Shown: positions 22,779 through 29,714 of the stretch, piece by piece
Numbering within the stretch: position 1 is the first letter of the stretch
Layout of the letters: each line of letters begins with the position of its first letter
Source of the DNA: a virus
Virus record (IMG/VR): IMGVR_UViG_3300031952_000005
Location: 1 to 64,000 of that record
Strand: one strand, 5' to 3'
Length of the DNA stretch: 64,000 nucleotides
The notes under the pieces: generated by a model
What the model was told of the DNA's origin: nothing
What the model saw: the letters and a program-made list of their open reading frames with translations, nothing else
Database searches by the model: none
Position numbers and translations under genes: made by a program

Positions 22779-23572
22779 AAAAAGAAAAAAATAATAAAAA
22801 AAGACGTACTTTTTGTGTTGGTGACATTCACGGTAATTATCGTGCACTCTTACAATGTCTTGAGAGATCAGGATTTGATAAAGAAAATGACAAACTAATA
22901 TCACTTGGTGATATTGCAGATGGTTGGAGCGAAGTTTCTGAGTGTGTTGACACTTTGCTATCAATTAAAAATTTAGTTGCCATACGAGGCAACCATGATG
23001 TTTGGTGTTATGACTGGTTTGAATATGGTAGAACACCTCTTATTTGGACAGAACAAGGTGGTAAAGCAACTATGTCAGGTTATGTACGTACAGGTAAACT
23101 AGTAGAACAATCACATAAAGATTTTTGGAAAAATCAAATCGATTGGTACATAGATGATGAAAACAGATTGTTCATACATGCTGGATGGGGTTATACATTA
23201 AGACCAATTGAGCTTAGTATTGGAGATGTTTCTGACAGAAAATTATTTGAACTACAAGCAAAAACTTCAGTTAATGCAGGAAGTATTGCAAAAGAATGTC
23301 ACTGGGACAGAAGTTTACTAATGGGTGCAAAATTTGCATTTGGTAACAAGATGACAAAAAATGGTAAGTTCAAAGCACTAGAAGAGTTTAAAGAAGTGTA
23401 CATTGGACATACTGCAGAAAATGATGGTCCTAACCAGTATGGTAATCTATGGAATCTAGATACAGGAGCTGGATGGAATGGTAAACTTACAATAATGGAT
23501 GTTGACACAAAAGAGTTTTGGCAATCTGACTTTGCTACTCTGTTGTATCTAGATGAACGAGGAAGAGGATAA
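22775..23572 (+). CDS. PPP-type metallophosphatase
   Basis: 265 residues. Signature blocks of PPP Ser/Thr phosphatases: GDIHG (16-20), SLGDIADG (43-50), RGNHD (71-75), a conserved His in LFIHAGWG, and YIGHTAEND near the C-terminus, plus NLDTGAGWNGKLTIMD. Phage relatives such as lambda phosphatase remove phosphate from proteins or small substrates. Last gene of the + strand arm; a two-way terminator follows. It may counter host kinase signalling or hydrolyse a nucleotide, which cannot be told from sequence. Confidence 0.9.
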   Translation: MKKEKNNKKRRTFCVGDIHGNYRALLQCLERSGFDKENDKLISLGDIADGWSEVSECVDTLLSIKNLVAIRGNHDVWCYDWFEYGRTPLIWTEQGGKATMSGYVRTGKLVEQSHKDFWKNQIDWYIDDENRLFIHAGWGYTLRPIELSIGDVSDRKLFELQAKTSVNAGSIAKECHWDRSLLMGAKFAFGNKMTKNGKFKALEEFKEVYIGHTAENDGPNQYGNLWNLDTGAGWNGKLTIMDVDTKEFWQSDFATLLYLDERGRG

Positions 23573-23579
23573 ATAGAAA

Positions 23580-23603
23580 AACCCCCAGGAATGGGGGTCT
23601 TTC
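23580..23603. terminator. Bidirectional terminator between + and - arms
   Basis: ACCCCC (23581-23586), loop AGGAAT, then GGGGGT (23593-23598) and CTTT; the other strand reads ACCCCC...GGGGGT followed by TTTTT. It separates the convergent replication and lysis transcripts. Confidence 0.85.
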
Positions 23604-23646
23604 AACAGAAGAGAGAAGAAATCAACTAATTAAAAAAACAGTTGTT

Positions 23647-24066
23647 TTATATTTTCGCAAGTTGGAAGTGCATAGGATCAGTTCTACCTTTCCAAGATCC
23701 ACCCCAGTCAAACCCTGCATCTGTAAAACATTTAACAAAACCAGGTGTTAGTTTTGGTATTTGATTGAGTTGGTTCTCAAAAGCATTAATATCTACTGCA
23801 ATACCCCATGAGTGTAATGACATAGAAGTGAGTGCTCTCTTTTTTCTTATGTTAAAACAACCATCCCATGTTTTTATTTCTTTTACATATCCTGTTGCAA
23901 TAAGATTTTTAAATGCTTGTCCAAGAGGAGCAACCATGTCTTTGTTACAATAAATTCTTTTAGGTATCAAACCTATTTCCAATTCACTTGGTACATCCCA
24001 TACAATCATACTACGTTCTAATGTTGGATCACCATACTTTTTTAATGCTTGTGCACTTGTTACCAT
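23647..24066 (-). CDS. Endolysin, M15-family peptidase
   Basis: 139 residues from the ATG at 24066; an upstream in-frame ATG at 24090 lies inside the glycosyltransferase gene. The zinc site is MSLHSWGIAVDIN (H85, D92) and DPMHFQL (H133), the S-x-H-x6-D...H pattern of M15 (VanY/L-Ala-D-Glu) peptidases. WDGCFNIRKKRALTSMS is the substrate-binding strand. It cuts the stem peptide of peptidoglycan to release progeny. Last gene of the lysis transcript; TAATG overlap with the gene before it. Confidence 0.93.
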   Translation of the reverse strand: MVTSAQALKKYGDPTLERSMIVWDVPSELEIGLIPKRIYCNKDMVAPLGQAFKNLIATGYVKEIKTWDGCFNIRKKRALTSMSLHSWGIAVDINAFENQLNQIPKLTPGFVKCFTDAGFDWGGSWKGRTDPMHFQLAKI

Positions 24067-25085
24067 TATTTCTTTAAGTATTTTACCCACACTGCTTCAG
24101 ATGCTTTTGAATTTTTAGAAAGTAGGTGTTTATTAATAAATTTTAATGTTGTAGCAATTCTTAATGTAGTTTTAATTGTATCTTTTATTTCCTTTGCATC
24201 TTTAGTTACATTTACTTGTGAAAGTGAACTTACAAAAGAAATTTCTTTACAAGTAACAATAGGAATTTCTTGATTTACAAAATCTGCAGCTACTATATTG
24301 TATGTTTCTGACAAAGATACTTGTAATCCAATGTCCATTTTGGATACCAGATAAATAAATTCACTGTGATTTAACCACCCATGTTCTACAAGAGTGTGTT
24401 TTGTATCTTTGAATAACGCTTTTATATTTTTAAGACCATTCTGACCATCTTGTTCTACTCTACTAGAGTTAATATGAAAATTTAAAACTTTGTTTTTTTC
24501 ATTTGCATATATTATAGCAGCAACTGTTTGTGTTAAACCATTTTTCAGTGGTCTGATTGCTCCAAATAGTCCAATATTAATAACTTTATCATTTTTAACT
24601 TTACAGTTACCTCCAACAGGTTTACTAATAGGATAGTAATTTGGTAAATAATCTATTTTACCAATTAATGGCGTCATAGACTCTATAAAATATTTAGAAT
24701 TAGAACTTATAATAACATTAGAATACTTAATATATTCTCTTAACCATTCCATTGCAACACCTTCGTTTGCTATAAAAGGAAGTTCAGAATGTAATCTAAT
24801 AATCCATTTTACTTTTGGATGTAATTTTTGCAATACTTCAAATTTACTAGGTACTACCCATAGTGCCTCAATTATGACAATATCAGGTTTGTTCTCAGTA
24901 ACATGTTTATTAATTTCATTATTATCTAGTACTTCAATAATCTTTGTGTCAATGCAATTTTTTAAAAGCATGTCATTTACAAAATTTGCAGAGTTAAACA
25001 ATCCACTACTTGTAGTAGAATAACTAGTGTTAGAATAAATCTGTCTTTTTTTAAGAATGAATAAAACTTTTTTTGCAGTTTTCAT
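24066..25085 (-). CDS. GT-B glycosyltransferase
   Basis: 339 residues from MKTAKKVLFILKKRQ at 25085, one base after the upstream stop; the earlier in-frame ATG at 25151 lies in that gene. The N-terminal Rossmann half has KPDIVIIEALWVVPSK and WIIRLHSELPF; the C-terminal half has VINIGLFGAIRPLKNGLTQT, VEHGWLNHSEFIYLVSKMDI and LQVSLSETYNIVAADFVNQE, the pattern of GT4-like retaining transferases. It transfers a sugar from a nucleotide-sugar. It is unusual between spanin-like and endolysin genes; possible targets are the host surface (superinfection exclusion) or a virion protein. Confidence 0.85.
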   Translation of the reverse strand: MKTAKKVLFILKKRQIYSNTSYSTTSSGLFNSANFVNDMLLKNCIDTKIIEVLDNNEINKHVTENKPDIVIIEALWVVPSKFEVLQKLHPKVKWIIRLHSELPFIANEGVAMEWLREYIKYSNVIISSNSKYFIESMTPLIGKIDYLPNYYPISKPVGGNCKVKNDKVINIGLFGAIRPLKNGLTQTVAAIIYANEKNKVLNFHINSSRVEQDGQNGLKNIKALFKDTKHTLVEHGWLNHSEFIYLVSKMDIGLQVSLSETYNIVAADFVNQEIPIVTCKEISFVSSLSQVNVTKDAKEIKDTIKTTLRIATTLKFINKHLLSKNSKASEAVWVKYLKK

Positions 25086-25086
25086 A

Positions 25087-25716
25087 TTATTGTTGTTTTC
25101 TAAATGATATTTTCCAATATGCTCCAACACCATAAGTAAATGTACCATCAAAGTTAATTCCTATATTTGCTTGGTATATCTGATCTTTTTTAGTCTTGTA
25201 TAATATTCCAGGAGTCAATAATTGCAAAGCGTTTTTATTACCAAATAAATTGCCTCCTACATAAAACTGACGTACAGGATCTTTTTCTTTTGTTATTACC
25301 ACTGTTTTTGTGACAGTAGGTATTTTTATGTTTGTAGTGTATGTTCTTTTACCAAGTTTGTTTAACCATACAGTGTCTATTACTGTTACAGTACCAAGAC
25401 TATCTATTTTTAATGTGTCTTGATATACTCTTCTTGCAATATGTTGTTTAAGTAAGTAACCAAATCTTGCATTACAAGTGTCTATATCACTACTTTGAGT
25501 GTATTGTGGACCCTTTGGTTTTATATAAACAAATGTTTTTACTGGTACTTTTTTAATGACAGTATCAATAACATTTTTATATACAGTGTCAATCTGTATG
25601 ATAACTTCTGGTTTATTATCAATTATTATTGGACTATTACATGATCTTTGTAATACAATAATTGCTATTAAAATTCCAATAACTATTAAATTAAAAAAAG
25701 ATTTTATTTGTTTCAT
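25087..25716 (-). CDS. Membrane-anchored spanin-like protein
   Basis: 209 residues. An N-terminal transmembrane anchor (FFNLIVIGILIAIIVLQ) is followed by a Cys (RSCNSP), a long periplasmic stretch of strand-rich repeats (VIIQIDTVYKNVIDTVIKKV, TVTVIDTVWLN), and a C-terminal region with strands like outer-membrane beta-barrel proteins (QFYVGGNLFGNKNALQLLTP, ANIGINFDGTFTYGVGAYWK). Position just after the holin suggests a role in outer-membrane disruption (unimolecular spanin-like). This is inference from context and topology. Confidence 0.65.
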   Translation of the reverse strand: MKQIKSFFNLIVIGILIAIIVLQRSCNSPIIIDNKPEVIIQIDTVYKNVIDTVIKKVPVKTFVYIKPKGPQYTQSSDIDTCNARFGYLLKQHIARRVYQDTLKIDSLGTVTVIDTVWLNKLGKRTYTTNIKIPTVTKTVVITKEKDPVRQFYVGGNLFGNKNALQLLTPGILYKTKKDQIYQANIGINFDGTFTYGVGAYWKISFRKQQ

Positions 25717-25720
25717 TGTG

Positions 25721-26158
25721 TTATATTTTTATTTCATCAATATCATGTCTGACTTCTTTTGCTCTGCTTAATACATTTTTTACAATACGCCATATTTTTA
25801 TTTTAAGTGCTGCTTCTACATTTTCTTTAATTGAAGTTCCTTCTATTAAAATTATTACAATACATGCAAGTTTTGTTGCAAAATAAGTAACTGATATTAA
25901 TTCCAGTAACAAATCATTTAACAAAAACTTGTCTATTGGAAACAATAATAAAATACACATTTCATACAGTAACATTTTACTAATTATGTTAGAAAGAGTT
26001 CTGCTTCTTATGGAAGACCATCCTTGCAATTTTACAGATTTAAAAACTCCTGTAAAAGTATCTAACATTACAATTAATCCAACCGCAATCACCAGTCCTT
26101 GAATAGGTGTAAAAAAAAGTAATAACCCTGCAAAAGCATTTAGTAAATACGTTTTCAT
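25721..26158 (-). CDS. Holin, phage_holin_4-like
   Basis: 145 residues with three or four hydrophobic segments: residues 3-30 (LLNAFAGLLLFFTPIQGLVI), 60-80 (MLLYEMCILLLFPIDKF) and 85-105 (YFATKLACIVIILIEG), and a charged, amphipathic C-terminus. MLDTFTGVFKSVKLQGWSSI matches the D-x-x-(T/L)-G block of the phage_holin_4/TcdE-like family. It forms the timed inner-membrane lesion that lets the M15 endolysin reach peptidoglycan. First gene of the lysis cassette. Confidence 0.85.
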   Translation of the reverse strand: MKTYLLNAFAGLLLFFTPIQGLVIAVGLIVMLDTFTGVFKSVKLQGWSSIRSRTLSNIISKMLLYEMCILLLFPIDKFLLNDLLLELISVTYFATKLACIVIILIEGTSIKENVEAALKIKIWRIVKNVLSRAKEVRHDIDEIKI

Positions 26159-26313
26159 GAATAAAAATATTAATATATAATAAAAAGTAACTTATTGTCT
26201 TCATTATTAATATACTAAAAACTTTAAAATTATCCTTACAATTAACTAAATATTTAATTTTTATTTTTGATATTTGTAGTCCTTCTTGAAAAATTAACTA
26301 ATCTAGTAATTAT
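26159..26313. promoter_or_regulatory. Divergent intergenic region
   Basis: 155 bases of very AT-rich sequence between the divergent holin (-) and the + strand island. The best + element is GATATTTG near 26269-26276 (one mismatch to TAnnTTTG), with no convincing upstream TTTG. No clear - strand promoter was found. It presumably holds promoters for both units. Confidence 0.4.
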
Positions 26314-26553
26314 ATGAAAAAAATATTTGAACAATTTAAAAATATGTTAGTAGTGCATCCTAAATACAAAGGATATGTATGTGGATATACTGATTCGCAT
26401 GTTATTCTAGCAGTAGAAACAGATGACAAAAATTTCTTTAGAAAAATGCAAAATCCAACTATCATGGATGAGTATAAAGATGTAAAATACAGATATGTAT
26501 TTGAAGATGAACGTGAACTAATAAAACAATTTAACAATGACATACCCCAGTAA
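26314..26553 (+). CDS. Small hypothetical protein of + strand island
   Basis: 79 residues, MKKIFEQFKNMLVVHPKYKG, then YVCGYTDSHVILAVETDDKN and an acidic helix. A compact beta-rich domain. It overlaps the next gene by 17 bases. No family recognised. Confidence 0.65.
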   Translation: MKKIFEQFKNMLVVHPKYKGYVCGYTDSHVILAVETDDKNFFRKMQNPTIMDEYKDVKYRYVFEDERELIKQFNNDIPQ

Positions 26554-26731
26554 AAGATTAACATTGCAAACTAAACTTTTGATATGCGAATTTAAAGAAA
26601 AGTATCCATCAGTACCCGATGAACTTATTTCAGAAATATTACAACTTGAAATTCCATCTTTAAAAAAGTTTTTTAATGATGAGTACATTGTTGTACCATC
26701 AAAAATGAATAACACAAAAAATAAAATATGA
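26537..26731 (+). CDS. Small helical hypothetical protein
   Basis: 64 residues, MTYPSKRLTLQTKLLICEFK, then EKYPSVPDELISEILQLEIP. The helical layout with a short turn could be a helix-turn-helix-like fold, but the evidence is weak. It overlaps both neighbours (17 and 4 bases). Confidence 0.6.
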   Translation: MTYPSKRLTLQTKLLICEFKEKYPSVPDELISEILQLEIPSLKKFFNDEYIVVPSKMNNTKNKI

Positions 26732-27348
26732 AAGACTTTTATGATCATCTTGTCAAGAATGAAATAACTCCAAATGGATTATTTGTATTACATTGCATTT
26801 ATAAAAATTATAGTTATTTAAACTATATCAATACAGCAACAGAATTGTACAGATTACAATTACATGACTATGTTGCTAAAAAGGAAAATGAGTTTGGTAG
26901 TTCTTATTTAATTACTACTAAAGGATTACATCTTCTAAAAGAATCAGAAGACATTATACTTCGTAACAAAAGAATTAAAAAGAATGAAGTTCCATTCGAA
27001 GACTGGCAGGAAAAAATTATTGCATACAATAACCATTTTCCAAAAGGTAAGAAAGAAGGTTCTTCGGTAAGTTTCAGAGCAAATCCAAAAGAACTGTACG
27101 ACAAATTTAAATGGTTTTTTGCAGAATATTCCGATTATGACTGGGACATGGTGTTTAAAGCAGTTGCAGAATATGTAAAACCATTTGATGAAACATCTGA
27201 TTATCAGTACATGCAAACTTCTAAATATTTTATCAAGAAAGAAGACAAAAATAGAACTACTACTTCTACATTAGGCACAATGTGTTATAATATAACAGAA
27301 GGTAACCTTGAACAAGTTTCTGACAACTACAAATACTTTGGTGACTAA
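26728..27348 (+). CDS. Winged-helix-like protein, possible late regulator
   Basis: 206 residues. The N-terminal 80 residues fit a winged helix: EITPNGLFVLHCIYKNYSYL, then a recognition-like helix NTATELYRLQLHDYV, then the wing SSYLITTKGLHLLKESE. The C-terminal half is helical and aromatic (YDKFKWFFAEYSDYDWDMVF, VKPFDETSDYQYMQTSKYF). It lies on the opposite strand to the genes on both sides and ends at a two-way terminator, so it is expressed separately from the late operon. A DNA-binding regulator or packaging-related protein is possible. Confidence 0.65.
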   Translation: MKDFYDHLVKNEITPNGLFVLHCIYKNYSYLNYINTATELYRLQLHDYVAKKENEFGSSYLITTKGLHLLKESEDIILRNKRIKKNEVPFEDWQEKIIAYNNHFPKGKKEGSSVSFRANPKELYDKFKWFFAEYSDYDWDMVFKAVAEYVKPFDETSDYQYMQTSKYFIKKEDKNRTTTSTLGTMCYNITEGNLEQVSDNYKYFGD

Positions 27349-27358
27349 TAAAAAATAT

Positions 27359-27385
27359 AAGGGGGTTATTACACCCCCTTTATTC
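27359..27385. terminator. Bidirectional terminator
   Basis: AAGGGGGT (27359-27366), loop TATTAC, ACCCCCTT (27373-27380), followed by TATTC; preceded on the left by an A-rich stretch that gives T's on the other strand. It separates the + strand island from the convergent - strand tail region. Confidence 0.88.
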
Positions 27386-27387
27386 TT

Positions 27388-27525
27388 TTACTTACCCTGT
27401 CCTCTGTACAATTTCTTGTAATTCTTTGAAGATTTTAAAAGAGAAGATTTAGTTTTAGAATGCACACCTGGTCTAGATACTTTCTCTTTAACTTTTATTG
27501 TTGTTGTTTGTGATATTTTTGCCAT
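27388..27525 (-). CDS. Small basic conserved protein (45 residues)
   Basis: ATG at 27525, TAA at 27388-27390. MAKISQTTTIKVKEKVSRPG is followed by VHSKTKSSLLKSSKNYKKLY and RGQGK. The RPG(V/I)H(S/A)KTK...SKNYKKxYRGQG block is one I recall from many Bacteroidota phages, always as a tiny basic protein. It is highly charged and ribosomal-protein-like in composition; likely binds nucleic acid. It starts one base after the stop of the next upstream gene. Confidence 0.75.
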   Translation of the reverse strand: MAKISQTTTIKVKEKVSRPGVHSKTKSSLLKSSKNYKKLYRGQGK

Positions 27526-27526
27526 C

Positions 27527-27892
27527 TTACGTTATTAATAAAATTGTATAAATAATTATTCCTATTATAGAAGATATAAACCAAGAAGCAACTACATCTT
27601 TGTCACTTTCAAATTGATTAGGTCTGCTCTTTCCTTTATAACTTGCATACATACCTTGTGCTCTTTCAAACCCCCAATATAAAGCAAGTGGTACAGCTAG
27701 TAATACAAAGTATTGAAACCACAATGCTTCATTAAGTTTAAAAGATAATTTTAATAATGGAGCAAATCCTATTATAAAAAACACACTTACAAAAATGTGT
27801 TCAATCCAATTGCTTGCTACAATTTTCTTCTTACTTTTCATATCTTGAAAATAAGCAGCAAATACTGATTTCCAATAATTTAATTTTTCCAT
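27527..27892 (-). CDS. Multi-pass membrane protein
   Basis: 121 residues. Three transmembrane segments: IEHIFVSVFFIIGFAPLLKL, WFQYFVLLAVPLALYWGFE, and WFISSIIGIIIYTILLIT at the C-terminus. Basic cytoplasmic loops (KSKKKIV, KGKSRPNQ). Similar small proteins occur near tail and lysis genes of flavobacterial phages. Function unknown. Confidence 0.65.
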   Translation of the reverse strand: MEKLNYWKSVFAAYFQDMKSKKKIVASNWIEHIFVSVFFIIGFAPLLKLSFKLNEALWFQYFVLLAVPLALYWGFERAQGMYASYKGKSRPNQFESDKDVVASWFISSIIGIIIYTILLIT

Positions 27893-27905
27893 TTTGTTTT
27901 TGTTT

Positions 27906-29387
27906 TTAAATTTTATAATATTTTAATGTGTAAACTATTCCTGTAAATGTATCTGTTACTTTTATAATATACCAACGACTTTTTAGTGTGGTTAAATTAT
28001 TGCTAGTTGATTTTAGTATTCCTGATAAATTATAAACACCTATTGTATATGAAAATAAATTAGTAACTTTAATTATATTGTTCTCAACGTAAACTGTAAC
28101 AACTGGTTTTGGGGGTGATACAGTTCCTATTGTTACTGTTTGATTTAATTTGTTATACCCTATTACTGAATTGTATATGTTTATATTAGCAAATCTTATT
28201 GAGTATGCTGGATTAGTTAATGTCTTATCTGGTATGTTTAAGCATATTTCATAGAATCCAAAAGGTACATTATGAGAGAGTAAATCATCAGAGATTGTTA
28301 TTGTTGTACCTGCATCCCATCTTCTAATATCAGTGTTTAATTTAAAGGAATACACTAAACCATCTGCTGTATTTTTTAAAACTATGTATGCATCTCTTTG
28401 ATTATAAATATTTGCAAAACCTACATTTTTTATATTTAAAGTAATAACATTATTTGTTATATTTGAACTAACTAACTCAAATCTATAACCAAGTCTGTTT
28501 TGAATTTCATTATAACATTCTTGTGTTCTCCATAAATCCAACGTTGCAGGGTAGTATCCAAAGTTTAAATAATTATAATGAAACCTTGTTAACCAACCAA
28601 ACACTACTGCACAATCTTGTTTTGTAGCAAATAGTGCATTTGATTCTCCCCCACAAAAAGTATATTTTGATTGAGAATCTAAATAAGTATATTCAGTTGT
28701 TGTATTTTTAAATGTACCTGAATCAGAGTTACTAGATAAAAAAGCATCGTTATGCAAACCTATTCTTGAACTGTTAGTTCCTTCAACCATTTGTTGAAAA
28801 TAAGGAGTTCTAAGCATTACCAATCTTTCAGGTGCTAGTTCCATTATTTTTAATCCTATTTCTTTTCTATCTGCTATATTTTGAGTTGTTAGCACACCTT
28901 TATCCCCATAATTAGATGTATAATACCATTCTCCATATTGACCTATAAAACCAGCCTCAACTACATGAATAACATCTTGATTAGGAATAGTAATTACTTT
29001 TAATTGTTCTATGTGGTTTAGCAATATAATTTTACTAGCATCTACGTTGTCAGCTTCAGTATATCTAAATCTAAGAATACATTTAACACCTGAAGCTCTT
29101 AATGTGTTAAAATCAGTTTGAATATTATCTAAAAAAGTTTGAGAAATTGGGGTATTCTTAAACGCTCCTAAATCATAAATTCTAAGTATTAGTGTTATGT
29201 TTTCTGAAGTCCTCATTGTAGTTAATGAAGATTGAGATAGAAATGAATAAGTGCCTATACTATTTGATTTACTATACTTATACCAACCTCTTTCAGGATT
29301 GGCAAAATTGGTGTTGTCAGAAACATACGTAACTGATTGGCTAAAAGATAGTGTAGTGAATAATAATAATAAAAATAATTTTTTCAT
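27906..29387 (-). CDS. Secreted DUF4874/DUF4832-like protein with T9SS-like C-terminus
   Basis: 493 residues. It starts with a signal peptide typical of flavobacteria (MKKLFLLLLFTTLSFSQ, cleavage before Gln). DUF4874-like barrel: NFANPERGWYKYSKS, LILRIYDLGAF, CILRFRYTEADN and HVVEAGFIGQYGEWYYTSNY, which recall glycoside-hydrolase (TIM-barrel) strands with candidate acidic residues. DUF4832-like second half: RLVMLRTPYFQQ, GLHNDAFLSSNSD. The last 65 residues (VTVYVENNIIKVTNLFSYTI, GVYNLSGILKS, WYIIKVTDTF) resemble the type IX secretion sorting domain of Bacteroidota. Likely exported by the infected host and possibly acting on cell-surface glycans; could be a cargo gene acquired from a flavobacterium. 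Confidence 0.8.
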   Translation of the reverse strand: MKKLFLLLLFTTLSFSQSVTYVSDNTNFANPERGWYKYSKSNSIGTYSFLSQSSLTTMRTSENITLILRIYDLGAFKNTPISQTFLDNIQTDFNTLRASGVKCILRFRYTEADNVDASKIILLNHIEQLKVITIPNQDVIHVVEAGFIGQYGEWYYTSNYGDKGVLTTQNIADRKEIGLKIMELAPERLVMLRTPYFQQMVEGTNSSRIGLHNDAFLSSNSDSGTFKNTTTEYTYLDSQSKYTFCGGESNALFATKQDCAVVFGWLTRFHYNYLNFGYYPATLDLWRTQECYNEIQNRLGYRFELVSSNITNNVITLNIKNVGFANIYNQRDAYIVLKNTADGLVYSFKLNTDIRRWDAGTTITISDDLLSHNVPFGFYEICLNIPDKTLTNPAYSIRFANINIYNSVIGYNKLNQTVTIGTVSPPKPVVTVYVENNIIKVTNLFSYTIGVYNLSGILKSTSNNLTTLKSRWYIIKVTDTFTGIVYTLKYYKI

Positions 29388-29713
29388 AATTTAATTGCAT
29401 CTATACAATGCTTCTCGGTTAATATCCACACAAGAACTTTTCCTGTATTTGTTAAATTGTTAGTTAATATGTTCTTTCCTAATACACTTGATATTGTTTC
29501 TCCTTGTAATCCAAATGGATAAGATATTTTATTTTTAATAAGATGGTTATTCCAAAAGGTCCTAAACTCTACATTTCCCCAAACATCTAGATTAATAGCT
29601 GTGCTTCTGAAATAACCCTTCTTGTTTTTTACTTCAATAAAATTTACAATAGTCATTACAAAAATAAGAATTAATGCTATTACAAATAATAAAAATCCGA
29701 TTATCTGTTTCAT
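29384..29713 (-). CDS. Single-pass membrane protein
   Basis: 109 residues. N-terminal transmembrane segment IIGFLLFVIALILIFVMTIV, then a soluble domain with FRSTAINLDVWGNVEFRTFW and LTNNLTNTGKVLVWILTEKH. It overlaps the secreted protein gene as ATGA, so both are probably co-translated and may act together. No family recognised. Confidence 0.65.
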   Translation of the reverse strand: MKQIIGFLLFVIALILIFVMTIVNFIEVKNKKGYFRSTAINLDVWGNVEFRTFWNNHLIKNKISYPFGLQGETISSVLGKNILTNNLTNTGKVLVWILTEKHCIDAIKL

Positions 29714-29714
29714 C

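Noticed and set aside
23606-23646. Short AAAACA/TGTTTT symmetry near the endolysin stop, as a second terminator
   Set aside because: Too short and purely AT-rich. The GC-rich two-way hairpin at 23580-23603 explains termination for both arms.
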